A stretch of DNA of 64,000 bases, from NCBI RefSeq assembly GCF_030123405.1, contig NZ_CP126110.1, positions 4,216,001 through 4,280,000 of the forward strand. The letters run 5' to 3'. This DNA is from Neobacillus sp. WH10. GTDB lineage: Bacteria; Bacillota; Bacilli; Bacillales; Cytobacillaceae. Each line of letters starts with the position of its first letter. The first letter of the stretch is position 1. Made by a program: the position numbers and the translations under genes. Shown piece after piece: positions 24,138-33,510 of the stretch. The notes under the pieces were generated by a model that worked only from the letters and a program-made list of their open reading frames with translations, did no database searches and was not told where the DNA came from.

Positions 24138-25931
24138 TTATGCAGCTTTTGTTCCCAATTGGAAACGTGGAGAATTCCACATCGTTGTCCATTTCTTAAT
24201 TGCTGCCACCAATATGATGATACCGAGTACTAACATAATAATTGATAAGACACCATTCAATACACTGTAACCGGCAGCTGCTTGATTGAGGTAAACATTC
24301 TTCACCATCCAATAGCCTGCATAGTTAACGGTAACAAATAAATAGGAAAGTGGCACTAAACAGGTTAGCATGTACCAGCGTTTGTCGGCAATTTTTAGTA
24401 TAACAGTTGCACCGACGATGAGACCGATAGATGCCATCAATTGGTTGGATACGCCAAATAGTGCCCAAACAGATCCGATATCGCCTGAGAAGAGTAAATA
24501 GCCCCACATAAAGCAAGCTAAAGCACTTGCAAAAATCGATCCTGGAAGCCAATCTGTCTTTTTCAATGGTTTATAGAACTCACCAAAGAAATCTTGAATC
24601 AAATAGCGGGCTACACGTGTTCCAGAATCAATCGCTGTTAAAATAAAAACCGCTTCAAACATAATTACAAACTGAAAGAAGTAAGACGATAATTTCGCAA
24701 ACCAGGGAATTTCGGTGAAAACATAGGTCATCCCTACAGCTAAAGTCACAGCACCGCCTGTTCTTCCTTCAAGGTCAATCCCAATTTCCTTCGCTAGCTT
24801 TGGTAATTGATCCACATGCATTCCCAATGTTTTGAATACTTCTGGTGTTGAGTTAATCGCAAAATAGTCCGCAGGATGTAGCGCTGTTGCAGCAATTAAC
24901 GCCATAATTCCTACGACACACTCTACTAACATCGCGCCAAATCCAACAACCTTGATATCTGACCATCGATCCAACATTTTAGGTGTTGTCCCTGAACCGA
25001 CAAATGCATGGAAACCAGAAATGGCACCGCAAGCAATGGTAATTGAGATAAATGGCCAAACAGGTCCTCCAATAACTGGACCGCCACCTTGCGTAAATTT
25101 AGTAAAAGCCGGCATCTGAATCGTTGGATTAATAATGAAAACCCCAATGATCAGTGCAATAAAAACACCAATCTTCATAAAACTGCTTAAGTAATCTCGC
25201 GGGGCAAGCAAGAGCCATATAGGCAATGCCGCAGCAAAGAAAGCATAAATTGGTAGAATTATAGCCAATGTCTTTGTATCTAACGTAAGCCAATCACCCA
25301 AGATTGTATTCTGTATCGATGGACCAACAAACACTCCAACCATGACAAGAATAAACCCAATGGTTGATGTCAATTTTAGATTGCCTGTTTTTTTATAAAA
25401 AATTCCTACCCCCATTGCAATCGGTATCGTAATTCCTACAGAAAACGTACCCCATGGGTTGTTTTCGAGTGCATGGAGAACAACCATGGAAAGCCCGGCC
25501 ATTGTAATAGTTATAATGAATAGCATGGCAAGTCCAGTACAAAAACCTGCGACGGGACCTAATTCGTCTTTTGCTACTTCAGATAAAGATTTTCCCTTTT
25601 TTCGCATAGATGCATAAAGGACAACAGCATCATGAACTGCTCCACCAATAACAGCACCAATCAATAGCCAGAGTAAACCTGGCAAATAGCCGAATTGTGC
25701 TGCCAGAATTGGACCAACAAGCGGGCCTGCAGCAGCGATAGCCGCAAAGTGATGTCCGAAAGTAACCCATTTATTGGTTGGAACATAGTCCTTTCCATCA
25801 TTTAATTCGTGTGCAGGTGTCGGCTTTGAATCATCTAATTTTAATACTTTTACCGCCATAAATGTCCCATATAAACGATAAGCAATCATTAAAATACAAA
25901 TAGAGCCAATTACAATAGAAACCGCATTCAT
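24138..25931 (-). CDS. cstA: CstA-family carbon-starvation / pyruvate transporter
   Basis: 597 residues with about 15-16 membrane helices. FGHHFAAIAAAGPLVGPILAAQ (58-79) and GAVHDAVVLYASMRKKGKS are CstA hallmarks, and GFHAFVGSGTTPKML lies in a later loop. Family members import pyruvate (E. coli BtsT) or peptides (E. coli CstA). Here a LytS/LytT-type sensor pair is directly upstream on the same strand, the arrangement seen for pyruvate-responsive transporters, which favours pyruvate. A cre-type CcpA site overlaps the promoter region. GGGAGG precedes the ATG. Confidence 0.92.
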   Translation of the reverse strand: MNAVSIVIGSICILMIAYRLYGTFMAVKVLKLDDSKPTPAHELNDGKDYVPTNKWVTFGHHFAAIAAAGPLVGPILAAQFGYLPGLLWLLIGAVIGGAVHDAVVLYASMRKKGKSLSEVAKDELGPVAGFCTGLAMLFIITITMAGLSMVVLHALENNPWGTFSVGITIPIAMGVGIFYKKTGNLKLTSTIGFILVMVGVFVGPSIQNTILGDWLTLDTKTLAIILPIYAFFAAALPIWLLLAPRDYLSSFMKIGVFIALIIGVFIINPTIQMPAFTKFTQGGGPVIGGPVWPFISITIACGAISGFHAFVGSGTTPKMLDRWSDIKVVGFGAMLVECVVGIMALIAATALHPADYFAINSTPEVFKTLGMHVDQLPKLAKEIGIDLEGRTGGAVTLAVGMTYVFTEIPWFAKLSSYFFQFVIMFEAVFILTAIDSGTRVARYLIQDFFGEFYKPLKKTDWLPGSIFASALACFMWGYLLFSGDIGSVWALFGVSNQLMASIGLIVGATVILKIADKRWYMLTCLVPLSYLFVTVNYAGYWMVKNVYLNQAAAGYSVLNGVLSIIMLVLGIIILVAAIKKWTTMWNSPRFQLGTKAA

Positions 25932-25966
25932 TTTATTACCTCCCTTTTCATTTCTTACTTATCTCT

Positions 25967-25991
25967 ATCATAATAAATGAAAACGGAACCA
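25967..25991. promoter_or_regulatory. cre (CcpA) site and possible -10 of cstA
   Basis: ATGAAAACGGAACCA at 25977-25991 fits WTGNAANCGNWNNCW throughout. A TATGAT hexamer (minus strand, 25967-25972) lies just downstream, so the cre would overlap the core promoter and repress on glucose. The -35 is poor. Confidence 0.6.
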
Positions 25992-26052
25992 TTGAATTTT
26001 CAGACTAAAATGCAAAAATCAGGAGTTGAAAAACATGAATAATCGCTTGAAA

Positions 26053-26092
26053 TACAAAAACAACTGCTTAAAAATCAAGCAGTTGTTTTAAA
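26053..26092 (-). terminator. Terminator of the lytST-type operon
   Basis: AAAACAACTGCTT and AAGCAGTTGTTTT pair perfectly around AAAAATC, overlapping the last codons of the regulator. It separates the regulators from cstA. Confidence 0.8.
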
Positions 26093-26814
26093 TCTTTTGT
26101 ATAGGTTCTACTTACTGGAACCTTTTCACCATCCTTCATAATCAAATTATAGGTTGAATTAAACCATGGCTCAATCTCAACGATCGCATCAATACTAACT
26201 AAATACGCCCGATGAACGCGAATGATTGGAGTATGCTGGAGCTTCCGTTCAAATGTAACCAATGAATCGCTTAACCAATACTTTTGTTTTTCCGTGGCAA
26301 TCATCGTTTTTCCCTCTTGAGTAGCAACATAGAGGATTTCGTTTATATTCACGAGAACTATTTTTTCATCAACAGAAACAGCTAGTTTTTCAGTTCGCTC
26401 GTTTGCGTAAGATTGCTGCCTTGATGGTAGCGATATTTTTTGTTTTTTATTACCGGCTAGCTTGTAAAGCTTTTCAATTGTTTGCTGCACCCGTTTTTCA
26501 TCAAAAGGTTTTAAAATATAATCAGCAGCATTTAGCTCAAAAGCCTTAAGAGCATATTCATCATATGCAGTTGCAAATACGATCAGTGGAGGGTATTCCA
26601 ATTGATTCATTCTATTTGCAATTTCGATCCCACTTTCATCGGCTAGCTGAATATCTAAAAAAATCACATCAATATCAAGAACTACCATTTTTTCTAATGC
26701 AGCTTCGACATTATCAGCCTCTCCTGCAATTTCCACCTGTTTGCTGCGCTTAAGTAGATAAGAAAGCTCATCCCTCGCAAGCGGTTCGTCATCCACAATA
26801 AATACCTTTAACAC
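26068..26814 (-). CDS. lytT: LytTR-family response regulator
   Basis: 248 residues. The receiver domain starts MLKVFIVDDEPLARDELSYLLKR, has the phospho-acceptor Asp in DVIFLDIQL and ends at ADYILKPFDEKRV. The C-terminal LytTR DNA-binding domain (ILYVATQEGKTMIAT, then FERKLQHTPIIRVHRAYLV) follows. The GTG at 26814 is preferred to one at 26823 for its spacing to GGAG. It overlaps the stop region of the sensor gene. It probably activates the adjacent cstA, as LytT activates pyruvate uptake (pftAB) in B. subtilis; that target is inference. Confidence 0.88.
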   Translation of the reverse strand: MLKVFIVDDEPLARDELSYLLKRSKQVEIAGEADNVEAALEKMVVLDIDVIFLDIQLADESGIEIANRMNQLEYPPLIVFATAYDEYALKAFELNAADYILKPFDEKRVQQTIEKLYKLAGNKKQKISLPSRQQSYANERTEKLAVSVDEKIVLVNINEILYVATQEGKTMIATEKQKYWLSDSLVTFERKLQHTPIIRVHRAYLVSIDAIVEIEPWFNSTYNLIMKDGEKVPVSRTYTKDLKQLLDF

Positions 26815-26819
26815 TATCT

Positions 26820-28565
26820 TCACTCCATTTGCCCGGTTAACGGCAGTTTAATCGTTACTCTCGTTCCGTTATCTAGTTTGCTTTCAATATGAAACGAAGC
26901 ATTCTGGCCATAAATTTCTTCAATTCGCTTCTTAATATTCCATAGGGCTGTCCCTGTTCCCTCAGTTGAATCGACTGTTTGATTTCCTAGTGTTTCAAGC
27001 AGTTCCGGCGCAATCCCTTTTCCATCATCTTCAGTGTGCAACACCATTTTCTTATCTTCTTTGAAGGCACGAACCTTAACCATTCCCGTTTTTGCTTTTG
27101 GAAAAGCATAACGAATTGCATTTTCCACCAGTGGCTGCAGGGTAAACGGTGGAATCAACACTTTTTCTAAAGATGGATCAATCTCTAAATCTACTTTATA
27201 ACGGTCAGGGAATCTTGCCTGCTCGATCGTCAAATAGGCTTCGACATGCTCAAGCTCTTTCTCAAGCGGAATTAACATTTGCCGCGCTCCTTGAAGATTG
27301 CTGCGAAAGAAGATACTTAACTGAATTAATAGCTTTCTCGCTTGATCGGCATCAATTCGCACTAAGCTGGAAATTGTATTAATCGCATTAAACAAAAAAT
27401 GAGGATGCACTTGGGCTTGCAGAGCCTTTATCTCTGCATCCTTTAATAATCTTCTTTGCATTTCCAGCTCTGCCATTTCGAGCTGGCCAGAGATTAATTT
27501 CCTTAAGCCTTCCGCAAGTTCCAGCTCCACAAGATTTAGTTTACTAGAGTCGGTAAAATAAAGTTTTAATGTACCAACCGTTTTATCATGAACTTTGAGA
27601 GGTAAAACAATGGCAGCTTCTAACGGACATTTTGGATTAACACATTGTATTTCATTTGCTGTTTTTGCAATAATATTACGTCCTTGTTCCAATACTTTTT
27701 TCGTTAATTCTGTTGCCATGGTTCCGGATGGAAAATGGTGATCCGCTCCTGCGCCAACATGCGCTAATACTTGATGCTGATTCGTGATAGAAATGGCATC
27801 TGCATTTGTCCATGTTAGAATAATTTCTGCTGCCTTTGTACACGAATCAATATTCAAGCCTTGCCGAAAAAATGGCAGCGTCTGATTGGCGATGGACATC
27901 GCTTTATGCGTTTGCAACGCCCTCGTTCGTTCTTGCTGCTGAAAAATATCCTGAATGATTAACAAAAATAGCAATGTTCCAAAACCATTAATCGCAATCA
28001 TTGGGAATGCGATAATTTCAACAAGATGGAGTGCTTCATCAAAAGGTTTTGCCAGTATTAGGATAATCCCCATCTGAAAGCATTCCATCAAAATTCCTAT
28101 TACGACAGCCTTCAACGGCGAGCTGCTTTCTTGAATTTTAAAGCGCTTACCTAAAAAACCAGTAACGATTCCAGCAAAAATAGTTGATACAGAGCATGCT
28201 ACTGCTGTAAAACCGCCTAGAGACAGCCTGTGTAATCCAGCAATGAGCCCAACTCCAATTCCTACAAATGGTCCGCCAAGCAATCCGCCAATCGCTACAC
28301 CCATAATTCTTGTATTGGCAATGGCACCCGTATTATCGACATTTGTCAGCCAATCCTTAGACGTTATCATTCCATGTCCAATTTCCACACCCGTGTAATT
28401 ACTAATAACGCCAAAAGCTCCAAAAATAACAATAATTGTTGCTTTGACAGCGATACCATGTTCATGATAAATAACCTGACGAAATGATTTCATCCTCGAA
28501 AGAATAAATGCAATTATAAGTAGGATACCGACACGTTCAAGCATAAGAGGTAATAAAGCAAGCAA
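26820..28565 (-). CDS. lytS: LytS-family sensor histidine kinase
   Basis: 581 residues. Five to six N-terminal helices form the 5TM-LytS/YhcK sensing module, a GAF-like region follows (with CVNPKCPLEAAIVLPLKV), then the His-kinase domain with HPHFLFNAINTISSLVR (phospho-acceptor His) and the ATPase block ENAIRYAFPKA ... EDDGKGIAPE. The start is TTG behind AAGGAG. LytS relatives sense pyruvate or membrane state. Operon with lytT (short overlap), immediately upstream of cstA. Confidence 0.9.
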   Translation of the reverse strand: MLALLPLMLERVGILLIIAFILSRMKSFRQVIYHEHGIAVKATIIVIFGAFGVISNYTGVEIGHGMITSKDWLTNVDNTGAIANTRIMGVAIGGLLGGPFVGIGVGLIAGLHRLSLGGFTAVACSVSTIFAGIVTGFLGKRFKIQESSSPLKAVVIGILMECFQMGIILILAKPFDEALHLVEIIAFPMIAINGFGTLLFLLIIQDIFQQQERTRALQTHKAMSIANQTLPFFRQGLNIDSCTKAAEIILTWTNADAISITNQHQVLAHVGAGADHHFPSGTMATELTKKVLEQGRNIIAKTANEIQCVNPKCPLEAAIVLPLKVHDKTVGTLKLYFTDSSKLNLVELELAEGLRKLISGQLEMAELEMQRRLLKDAEIKALQAQVHPHFLFNAINTISSLVRIDADQARKLLIQLSIFFRSNLQGARQMLIPLEKELEHVEAYLTIEQARFPDRYKVDLEIDPSLEKVLIPPFTLQPLVENAIRYAFPKAKTGMVKVRAFKEDKKMVLHTEDDGKGIAPELLETLGNQTVDSTEGTGTALWNIKKRIEEIYGQNASFHIESKLDNGTRVTIKLPLTGQME

Positions 28566-28682
28566 GGTATCTCCTTCTTTCCTTTTCTATAATACAAATA
28601 ACCATTTGTGAAAATATTATTTTTTATATTGTTACTATATCAAAAAAAAGAGACAACCGTTCGAATTTAATGGATAAATAAC

Positions 28683-28712
28683 AAGAGACAGTTCACATGT
28701 GAACTGTCTCTT
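28683..28712. terminator. Perfect 30-bp palindrome after the MFS gene
   Basis: AAGAGACAGTTCACA and its exact complement meet with no central loop. It lies 27 bases after the MFS stop and is followed on the minus strand by TTGTTATTT, so it probably acts as a terminator with a weak T-run. Confidence 0.65.
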
Positions 28713-28739
28713 TAGAACTAGATTTCTAGATATCCTAAG

Positions 28740-29927
28740 CTACGATGTTTTTGCTTCAAACTGTTTTTCCGTTTTTAAGTGACGATCATATACTAGAGTC
28801 GTTACAATTGAAATAAGGAACAGTGAAATTAAAACAAGAAATAACGCCGACATGCTATAGAAGTCAACAAGCATCCCGCCAAGTAGAGGGCCAACCATTC
28901 TACCGCCCGTTGCAGTGCTATTGACAATTCCTTGATAAAAGCCTTCTCTCCCCTTAGGAGCTAAATCGAAAGCTATTGTAGGAACCGCAGGCCAGATGAA
29001 CATTTCACCGATTGTTAGGATAATCATGGCTACGAGGAATCCTGAAAAAGCAGTTGCTTTTCCCGCCACTAAAAATGAAACGATAAAGATACCAATTCCA
29101 ATTAGGATTTGTAGCTTTAGTGAAGCCGATAAATACTTCAGCACTCCAATTAATAACGGTTGCCCAAGGACGATAATGGCACCGTTTATGGTCCACAATA
29201 AGCTGTATTGTGTCAATGAAATATTGATTTCCTGTGTGTAAGAAGCAATAGTTGTTGTCCATTGACTATAGGCAACCCAACAAAGCAAATAGCCCGAACA
29301 TATTATTAATAAAGCCTGTAAATTTACTTTACTTTCTACTGGAGTCAATGCTTTTTCATTATGGTCGTGTTTTACAGGCTCTACCGTGATCCTCTTATAT
29401 CCAAATACAGCAATTAGTAAAAAGAAAACATACATGATGGTATTTGCTAAGAAGATTAATTGGAATGAGTAATCTGCAACGATCCCGCCAAGAGAAGCAC
29501 CTACGGCAACCCCAAGGTTTTGTGCGACATAAAGGGCATTAAACGATTTACGTCCGCCTTCTTTCCAAACTGAACCCGCCATCGCATACATCGATGGAAA
29601 AATAATTCCTGTACCAAAGCCGGCAATGGTAAGAAAAACGACGTATTGTGGCCAATCATGCCAAAGTGATAAGCCGACCAGTGCTAAAAGGGAAATACCA
29701 ATTCCCAGTATTATAGATTTATAGCCGCCAATTTTATCAAATAAATGGCCGCCATAGAGATTTCCAATTACGTTTGCTCCCGAGTTTAGCATTAGGACAA
29801 TCCCGGCAACGGAAAGGGACTTTCCTAAATGATCGTGAATATAGATTGTATTTAAAGGCCATAAAAAAGAAGAGCCTATTACATTCACTGCCATCCCGAT
29901 GATTAAAAGCCATAAGGCACGTGGCAT
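28740..29927 (-). CDS. MFS efflux-type transporter (12 helices)
   Basis: 395 residues, 12 predicted helices. The motif A-like GGHLFDKIGGYKSI (about 59-72) between helices 2 and 3 and the helix-5 GVAVGASLGGIVADYS are typical of drug:H+ antiporter (DHA1) members. The substrate is unknown. It resembles YttB, which lies near leuS in B. subtilis, but I cannot separate this from related MFS exporters. It stands alone between lytS and the nrf operon, with its own terminator. Confidence 0.82.
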   Translation of the reverse strand: MPRALWLLIIGMAVNVIGSSFLWPLNTIYIHDHLGKSLSVAGIVLMLNSGANVIGNLYGGHLFDKIGGYKSIILGIGISLLALVGLSLWHDWPQYVVFLTIAGFGTGIIFPSMYAMAGSVWKEGGRKSFNALYVAQNLGVAVGASLGGIVADYSFQLIFLANTIMYVFFLLIAVFGYKRITVEPVKHDHNEKALTPVESKVNLQALLIICSGYLLCWVAYSQWTTTIASYTQEINISLTQYSLLWTINGAIIVLGQPLLIGVLKYLSASLKLQILIGIGIFIVSFLVAGKATAFSGFLVAMIILTIGEMFIWPAVPTIAFDLAPKGREGFYQGIVNSTATGGRMVGPLLGGMLVDFYSMSALFLVLISLFLISIVTTLVYDRHLKTEKQFEAKTS

Positions 29928-30275
29928 GAAAAACCCTCCTTAATTGTATATTATTTCGATTCCCTAGGTAATTTTAGCTTTTTTTCTGTCTGGGTGCAAT
30001 CGTTTTGTTTTTCTAGCTATCGTAGGGATTTAAATCCGTACTTTATGACTGGAATCCAGCGAATTTCGGGATTAATTCCGCCAAGTTCACCATTTTTTCC
30101 GCTAAACCCATAATTGAAGCCCACAAAATTGACACATCACCACATTTCAAGCAAAATAAATACAAGAAAACACTGTCTCCTTAAAGGAAACAGTGTTTTT
30201 CAAAACATATTTTAGGCTCTTTCCCAATATCTTATTCCTTCTTGGCGGGACGAATAAGAATTTAATGGAATGGGT
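29928..30275. other. Non-coding gap between the MFS gene and nrfA
   Basis: 348 bases. It holds the nrfA terminator at 30163-30200 and GCGAATTTCGGGATTAATTC-type degenerate repeats near 30057-30105. No gene is seen. Confidence 0.5.
30163..30200 (-). terminator. Terminator of the nrf operon
   Basis: AAAACACTGT and ACAGTGTTTT pair around CTCCTTAAAGGAA, itself partly self-complementary. The minus strand ends in TTTTCTTG. Confidence 0.8.
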
Positions 30276-31727
30276 CTATTTTTTTGGAGCTGCCGGTACA
30301 ACTGGTGCTTGGGCTGGGAAATAGCTGTTAACAGCATGGTCTTTTTTCTTTTCATTCACTTTCTCATCCGCAACAGCCTTTATCACTTTTTCAATTTCCT
30401 GATCAAGCTCTTCCATGTTAACACCTTTTTTCACAAGCTCTTCTGTTGCAAGACGAATTGCTTTATTAGACTGCTCAATAGAAATCCTTAAAGAATCCAT
30501 TGATCCTTGTGGGTTATGGAAGCCTGAAGAATTTTCAGCGGCAATGATATCCCAGTACCATTGGCCTTTACGAACAAACTCTTGTGCTTCTTTGATCTTC
30601 TCTTCACTTACACCGGAAGTTATCATTTTGTTCACATAATAATGGGCAGAAGTAGAAATATTTTGTGCATCATGTAATCCGCTTACGTTAGCTTCTTGAA
30701 TTTCAAGCACGCGGTCTTTCAATTTGTCTAAATCACGGTCACCATGGCACTGTCCGCAAGAAGTTTGCATGGTCTTAAGCGGAGAAGTCCACCAATGTGA
30801 TGAGATCTTCCTTTTTCCATCGACACGTTCATATGGCATATGGCAATCCGCACAAGATACATTTGCTTTACCATGTGTGCCTGATGAATGAGTTTCAAAT
30901 TCCGGATGTTGTGCCTTTAACATTGGCGTTCCGGAAATATTGCTGATCCAGTCTTTTTCAAAACCGTTTTCTTTTGCAATCGTGTTATAGTATTCATACA
31001 TTTCTTCAGGTTTGAAGCCCTTTGTCCACGGGTAGGTAACTTCACTATTTTTTGCAGCAAAGTAATATTCATCATGGCACTGACCGCAAACATAGGTGCG
31101 CATATCATTTTTAGTTGGTTTTGACGTATCTACTCCCTTAGCCTCTAATGCTTTATAAAAACTTGGGCGGGTTACGCGTAAATCCATTGTTTTTGGATCA
31201 TGGCAGTCAGAACAGCCGATTGGAGAATGACCCATCGCTTCCCCTTTTGGCCAAATATCTTTATTAAAATTTGCGCCCCAGTAGCTGTCGCCCATTTCTT
31301 CAATCATTTTTGGTACAGCGGTTGATTTACATGTATAACAAGAACCAACTGATTTATCTGTAATACGTTTGACGTTACGAATATCTTCGAATGCATAAGT
31401 ATGTCCGCGATCTTCGTTATATTCGATCGCAAATCCATAGCCATTGAATAGAATCGGTAGTAATGGCTCTTTATCGGCATCAAATTTGCTTCGTTTTACT
31501 GAACCATTATATTTAGTTTCTTCCATCTTATCATTTTTCTTATAGCTGTTATATTGAAGCGGAAATTTGTCCTTGAATGCTTCATTGCTTATTTCATCTG
31601 CTGAAAGGCCTGTCGTCTTCTTGCCTGTTGCTGAAGCTGTTTTGTCACCGGAATCATTACCGCAGCCAGTGATTATCAAAACAAGTGCTAGTAGCAGAAG
31701 ATATGCCCCATATCGGAACCTTCCCAT
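30276..31727 (-). CDS. nrfA: Ammonia-forming cytochrome c nitrite reductase, lipoprotein form
   Basis: 483 residues. The five haem sites are all visible: catalytic CYTCK (130-134, with the lysine ligand unique to NrfA), then CSDCH (172-176), CGQCH (214-218), CADCH (292-296) and CGQCH (324-328). A signal peptide with lipobox LIITGC (Cys22) anchors it to the outer face of the membrane, as in Gram-positive NrfA. It reduces nitrite to ammonium with six electrons from menaquinol through NrfH. It is 3 bases downstream of nrfH. Confidence 0.97.
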   Translation of the reverse strand: MGRFRYGAYLLLLALVLIITGCGNDSGDKTASATGKKTTGLSADEISNEAFKDKFPLQYNSYKKNDKMEETKYNGSVKRSKFDADKEPLLPILFNGYGFAIEYNEDRGHTYAFEDIRNVKRITDKSVGSCYTCKSTAVPKMIEEMGDSYWGANFNKDIWPKGEAMGHSPIGCSDCHDPKTMDLRVTRPSFYKALEAKGVDTSKPTKNDMRTYVCGQCHDEYYFAAKNSEVTYPWTKGFKPEEMYEYYNTIAKENGFEKDWISNISGTPMLKAQHPEFETHSSGTHGKANVSCADCHMPYERVDGKRKISSHWWTSPLKTMQTSCGQCHGDRDLDKLKDRVLEIQEANVSGLHDAQNISTSAHYYVNKMITSGVSEEKIKEAQEFVRKGQWYWDIIAAENSSGFHNPQGSMDSLRISIEQSNKAIRLATEELVKKGVNMEELDQEIEKVIKAVADEKVNEKKKDHAVNSYFPAQAPVVPAAPKK

Positions 31728-31730
31728 TTT

Positions 31731-32243
31731 TTAAAACCCTCCCTTATTTTCTAATAACTCTCCTGACACTGGTGGCTTATTATAGTGATCATCTTTAAAG
31801 CCTTTCCCGTGTGGTACTGTTTTGTGGCAAGTTACACAGCTGTCCTTGGCATCATGCGACACATTGTTCAAAGTACTCTTGTGGCAGGAAATACAGTTAT
31901 CGTCCATAATACTTTTCGTACGGTCCGTCGCTTGTATCACATCTGGGATATCTTCAGTTCCAAATGTGTTGAAATAAATATGCGTCATCCCGGCACGCCC
32001 TTTGAAAAATAATTTGCCTGCCTCACTCTTATGTGGCAGATGGCAGTCATTACACTGCAAATCTGAATGTGTAGAATCCACGAATGATGTATAAACAGAT
32101 TTCATCGTATGACAGTTTTGACAAAAACCAGGTGAATCCAGGTAGGCCATTGTTTTGACTGCAGAAAACGATAAAAATACTCCAACAAGAAGTGCCAATA
32201 CAACTAAAAACTTTTTGTCCATCTTCATAAGCTTTTTGAACAT
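31731..32243 (-). CDS. nrfH: Tetrahaem cytochrome c quinol dehydrogenase NrfH
   Basis: 170 residues. One N-terminal membrane helix (about 11-33) is followed by four haem-binding sites: CQNCH (41-45), CNDCH (64-68), CISCH (117-121) and CVTCH (136-140). This is the NapC/NirT-type NrfH that oxidises menaquinol and docks NrfA. The ATG at 32243 has GGGAGGTG upstream; a longer frame to 32318 has no site. The gene pair nrfHA makes dissimilatory nitrate reduction to ammonium possible in this organism. Confidence 0.95.
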   Translation of the reverse strand: MFKKLMKMDKKFLVVLALLVGVFLSFSAVKTMAYLDSPGFCQNCHTMKSVYTSFVDSTHSDLQCNDCHLPHKSEAGKLFFKGRAGMTHIYFNTFGTEDIPDVIQATDRTKSIMDDNCISCHKSTLNNVSHDAKDSCVTCHKTVPHGKGFKDDHYNKPPVSGELLENKGGF

Positions 32244-32285
32244 TTTTTCACCTCCCATAAAAACTGTAAATTTCTCTATATATTT

Positions 32286-32342
32286 ATTAAAGTACCGATG
32301 AGGTACCTTAATCCCCAATGAATCACGCTATTAAAAGCGTCT
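32286..32342. repeat. Two hairpins between the anchored-protein gene and nrfH
   Basis: ATTAAAGTACC/GGTACCTTAAT (32286-32312) and ACGCT/AGCGT (32324-32342). Neither has a strong T-run on the minus strand, so they may modulate or process the operon transcript rather than end it. Confidence 0.5.
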
Positions 32343-32345
32343 TTG

Positions 32346-33155
32346 CTATTTCTTTCGATTTCTAATTAAAATGGTCAATGCACCTAAAGAAAGAACACTG
32401 ATCCCACAAAATGCTCCAAACGCAAGCCCTGTGGATATTTTATTCTCCTTTTTTTTCTGTTTCTCTGAGTTTTCATTAGTCGTGAGTTCTGTTGTTGGTT
32501 TAGTTTCACTGCGTTCATATGTTAAAGAGAAGTTTTTCTCTTCACCTGCTTTTACATTTTGAAATAAATAGGAGAAGGTGTTATCTCCGTCAGCATGATT
32601 TTGTTTTTCCTCCGGTGCCGGTGTGAGCTTCATTTTTTTTGCCTTAGAAGGCTGTGTAAAGATAACATTGACGAGTCCAATGTCTGTAAAGCTTTTAAAC
32701 TGATATGATAATGTTTTCTTTTCCTTATTAACCTTTAAGCTGTCTGTATAAAACTCAATAACAAATTTATATCGTTCTTTAGGTGCAATCTCTTCACTTG
32801 TTGTCCAAGAAATCGTTCCTTTATCACGGTCAATGATATATTCGATTTCATAAGCCTTCTGTAAATCAGCTGAGTAATCGGCCACATAGCCAATCCGAAA
32901 ATTCTTTTCCCCCATTGGAAGCGGGATTTCAATTTGTCCCTTCTGTGGCTGGTCGGAATTGTTTACCATTGAACCCTGATAACCAATTAACAGTGGTGCA
33001 TGGTCTTTTTTTTGATCACTTGGATGATAAGCAAACTCCGGCATAACTTGAATCGTCAACTCTTCCATGCTTAAAATGGTGTTATTTTCAGCAAAGCTAA
33101 TCGAAGGACACATTAAGGCCAAGACAATGCTAAAAATGAATAAGTGCTTTTTCAT
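32346..33155 (-). CDS. Unknown extracytoplasmic protein with C-terminal anchor, first gene of the nrf operon
   Basis: 269 residues. A signal peptide (MKKHLFIFSIVLALMCPSIS, cleaved near residue 22) leads an extracellular part of about 200 residues rich in beta strands (MVNNSDQPQKGQIEIPLPMG, then YKFVIEFYTDSL and FSYLFQNVKAGEEKNFSLTY). A Lys/Glu/Thr-rich linker and one membrane helix ending LIRNRKK follow. There are no CxxCH sites and no cysteines in the external part. Position and strand suggest a role in NrfHA assembly or nitrite supply; the sequence does not show which. Start ATG 33155 has AAAGGAAG upstream. Confidence 0.72.
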   Translation of the reverse strand: MKKHLFIFSIVLALMCPSISFAENNTILSMEELTIQVMPEFAYHPSDQKKDHAPLLIGYQGSMVNNSDQPQKGQIEIPLPMGEKNFRIGYVADYSADLQKAYEIEYIIDRDKGTISWTTSEEIAPKERYKFVIEFYTDSLKVNKEKKTLSYQFKSFTDIGLVNVIFTQPSKAKKMKLTPAPEEKQNHADGDNTFSYLFQNVKAGEEKNFSLTYERSETKPTTELTTNENSEKQKKKENKISTGLAFGAFCGISVLSLGALTILIRNRKK

Positions 33156-33193
33156 ATTTTTACTTCCTTTGCAAGGCAAATTTGTGGATAAAA

Positions 33194-33209
33194 TGTGAAC
33201 ATGTTCACA
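33194..33209. promoter_or_regulatory. FNR/CRP-type palindrome near the nrf operon start
   Basis: TGTGAACATGTTCACA matches TGTGA-N6-TCACA exactly. It is only 39 bases from the ATG at 33155, too close for classical activation, so it may be a repressor or auxiliary site. Confidence 0.65.
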
Positions 33210-33510
33210 TAAAATTCTAAAAAAAATGCTCAGTAAACTTGATTAGTTATCCAAAACGAAATGGTGTTAACGCTGTCTTCTTTTTTGGAATTAGAATTCC
33301 TTCAAAGAACCAACCTAAAATAATAATAAAGACGGTGTAAGCAAAGCTCAGAAATACCTATTTCATTGTGAAAAATAAATATCTTTCACATGTTCAGATT
33401 GCCTGATTCACTCAATCGACACTCCACACTTTTCCACCCAAAAAGTGGTGTATTTGGTATAAAAATCGCTAATCTATATCTTATTTAAACCATGTATAAA
33501 AATCCCATTC

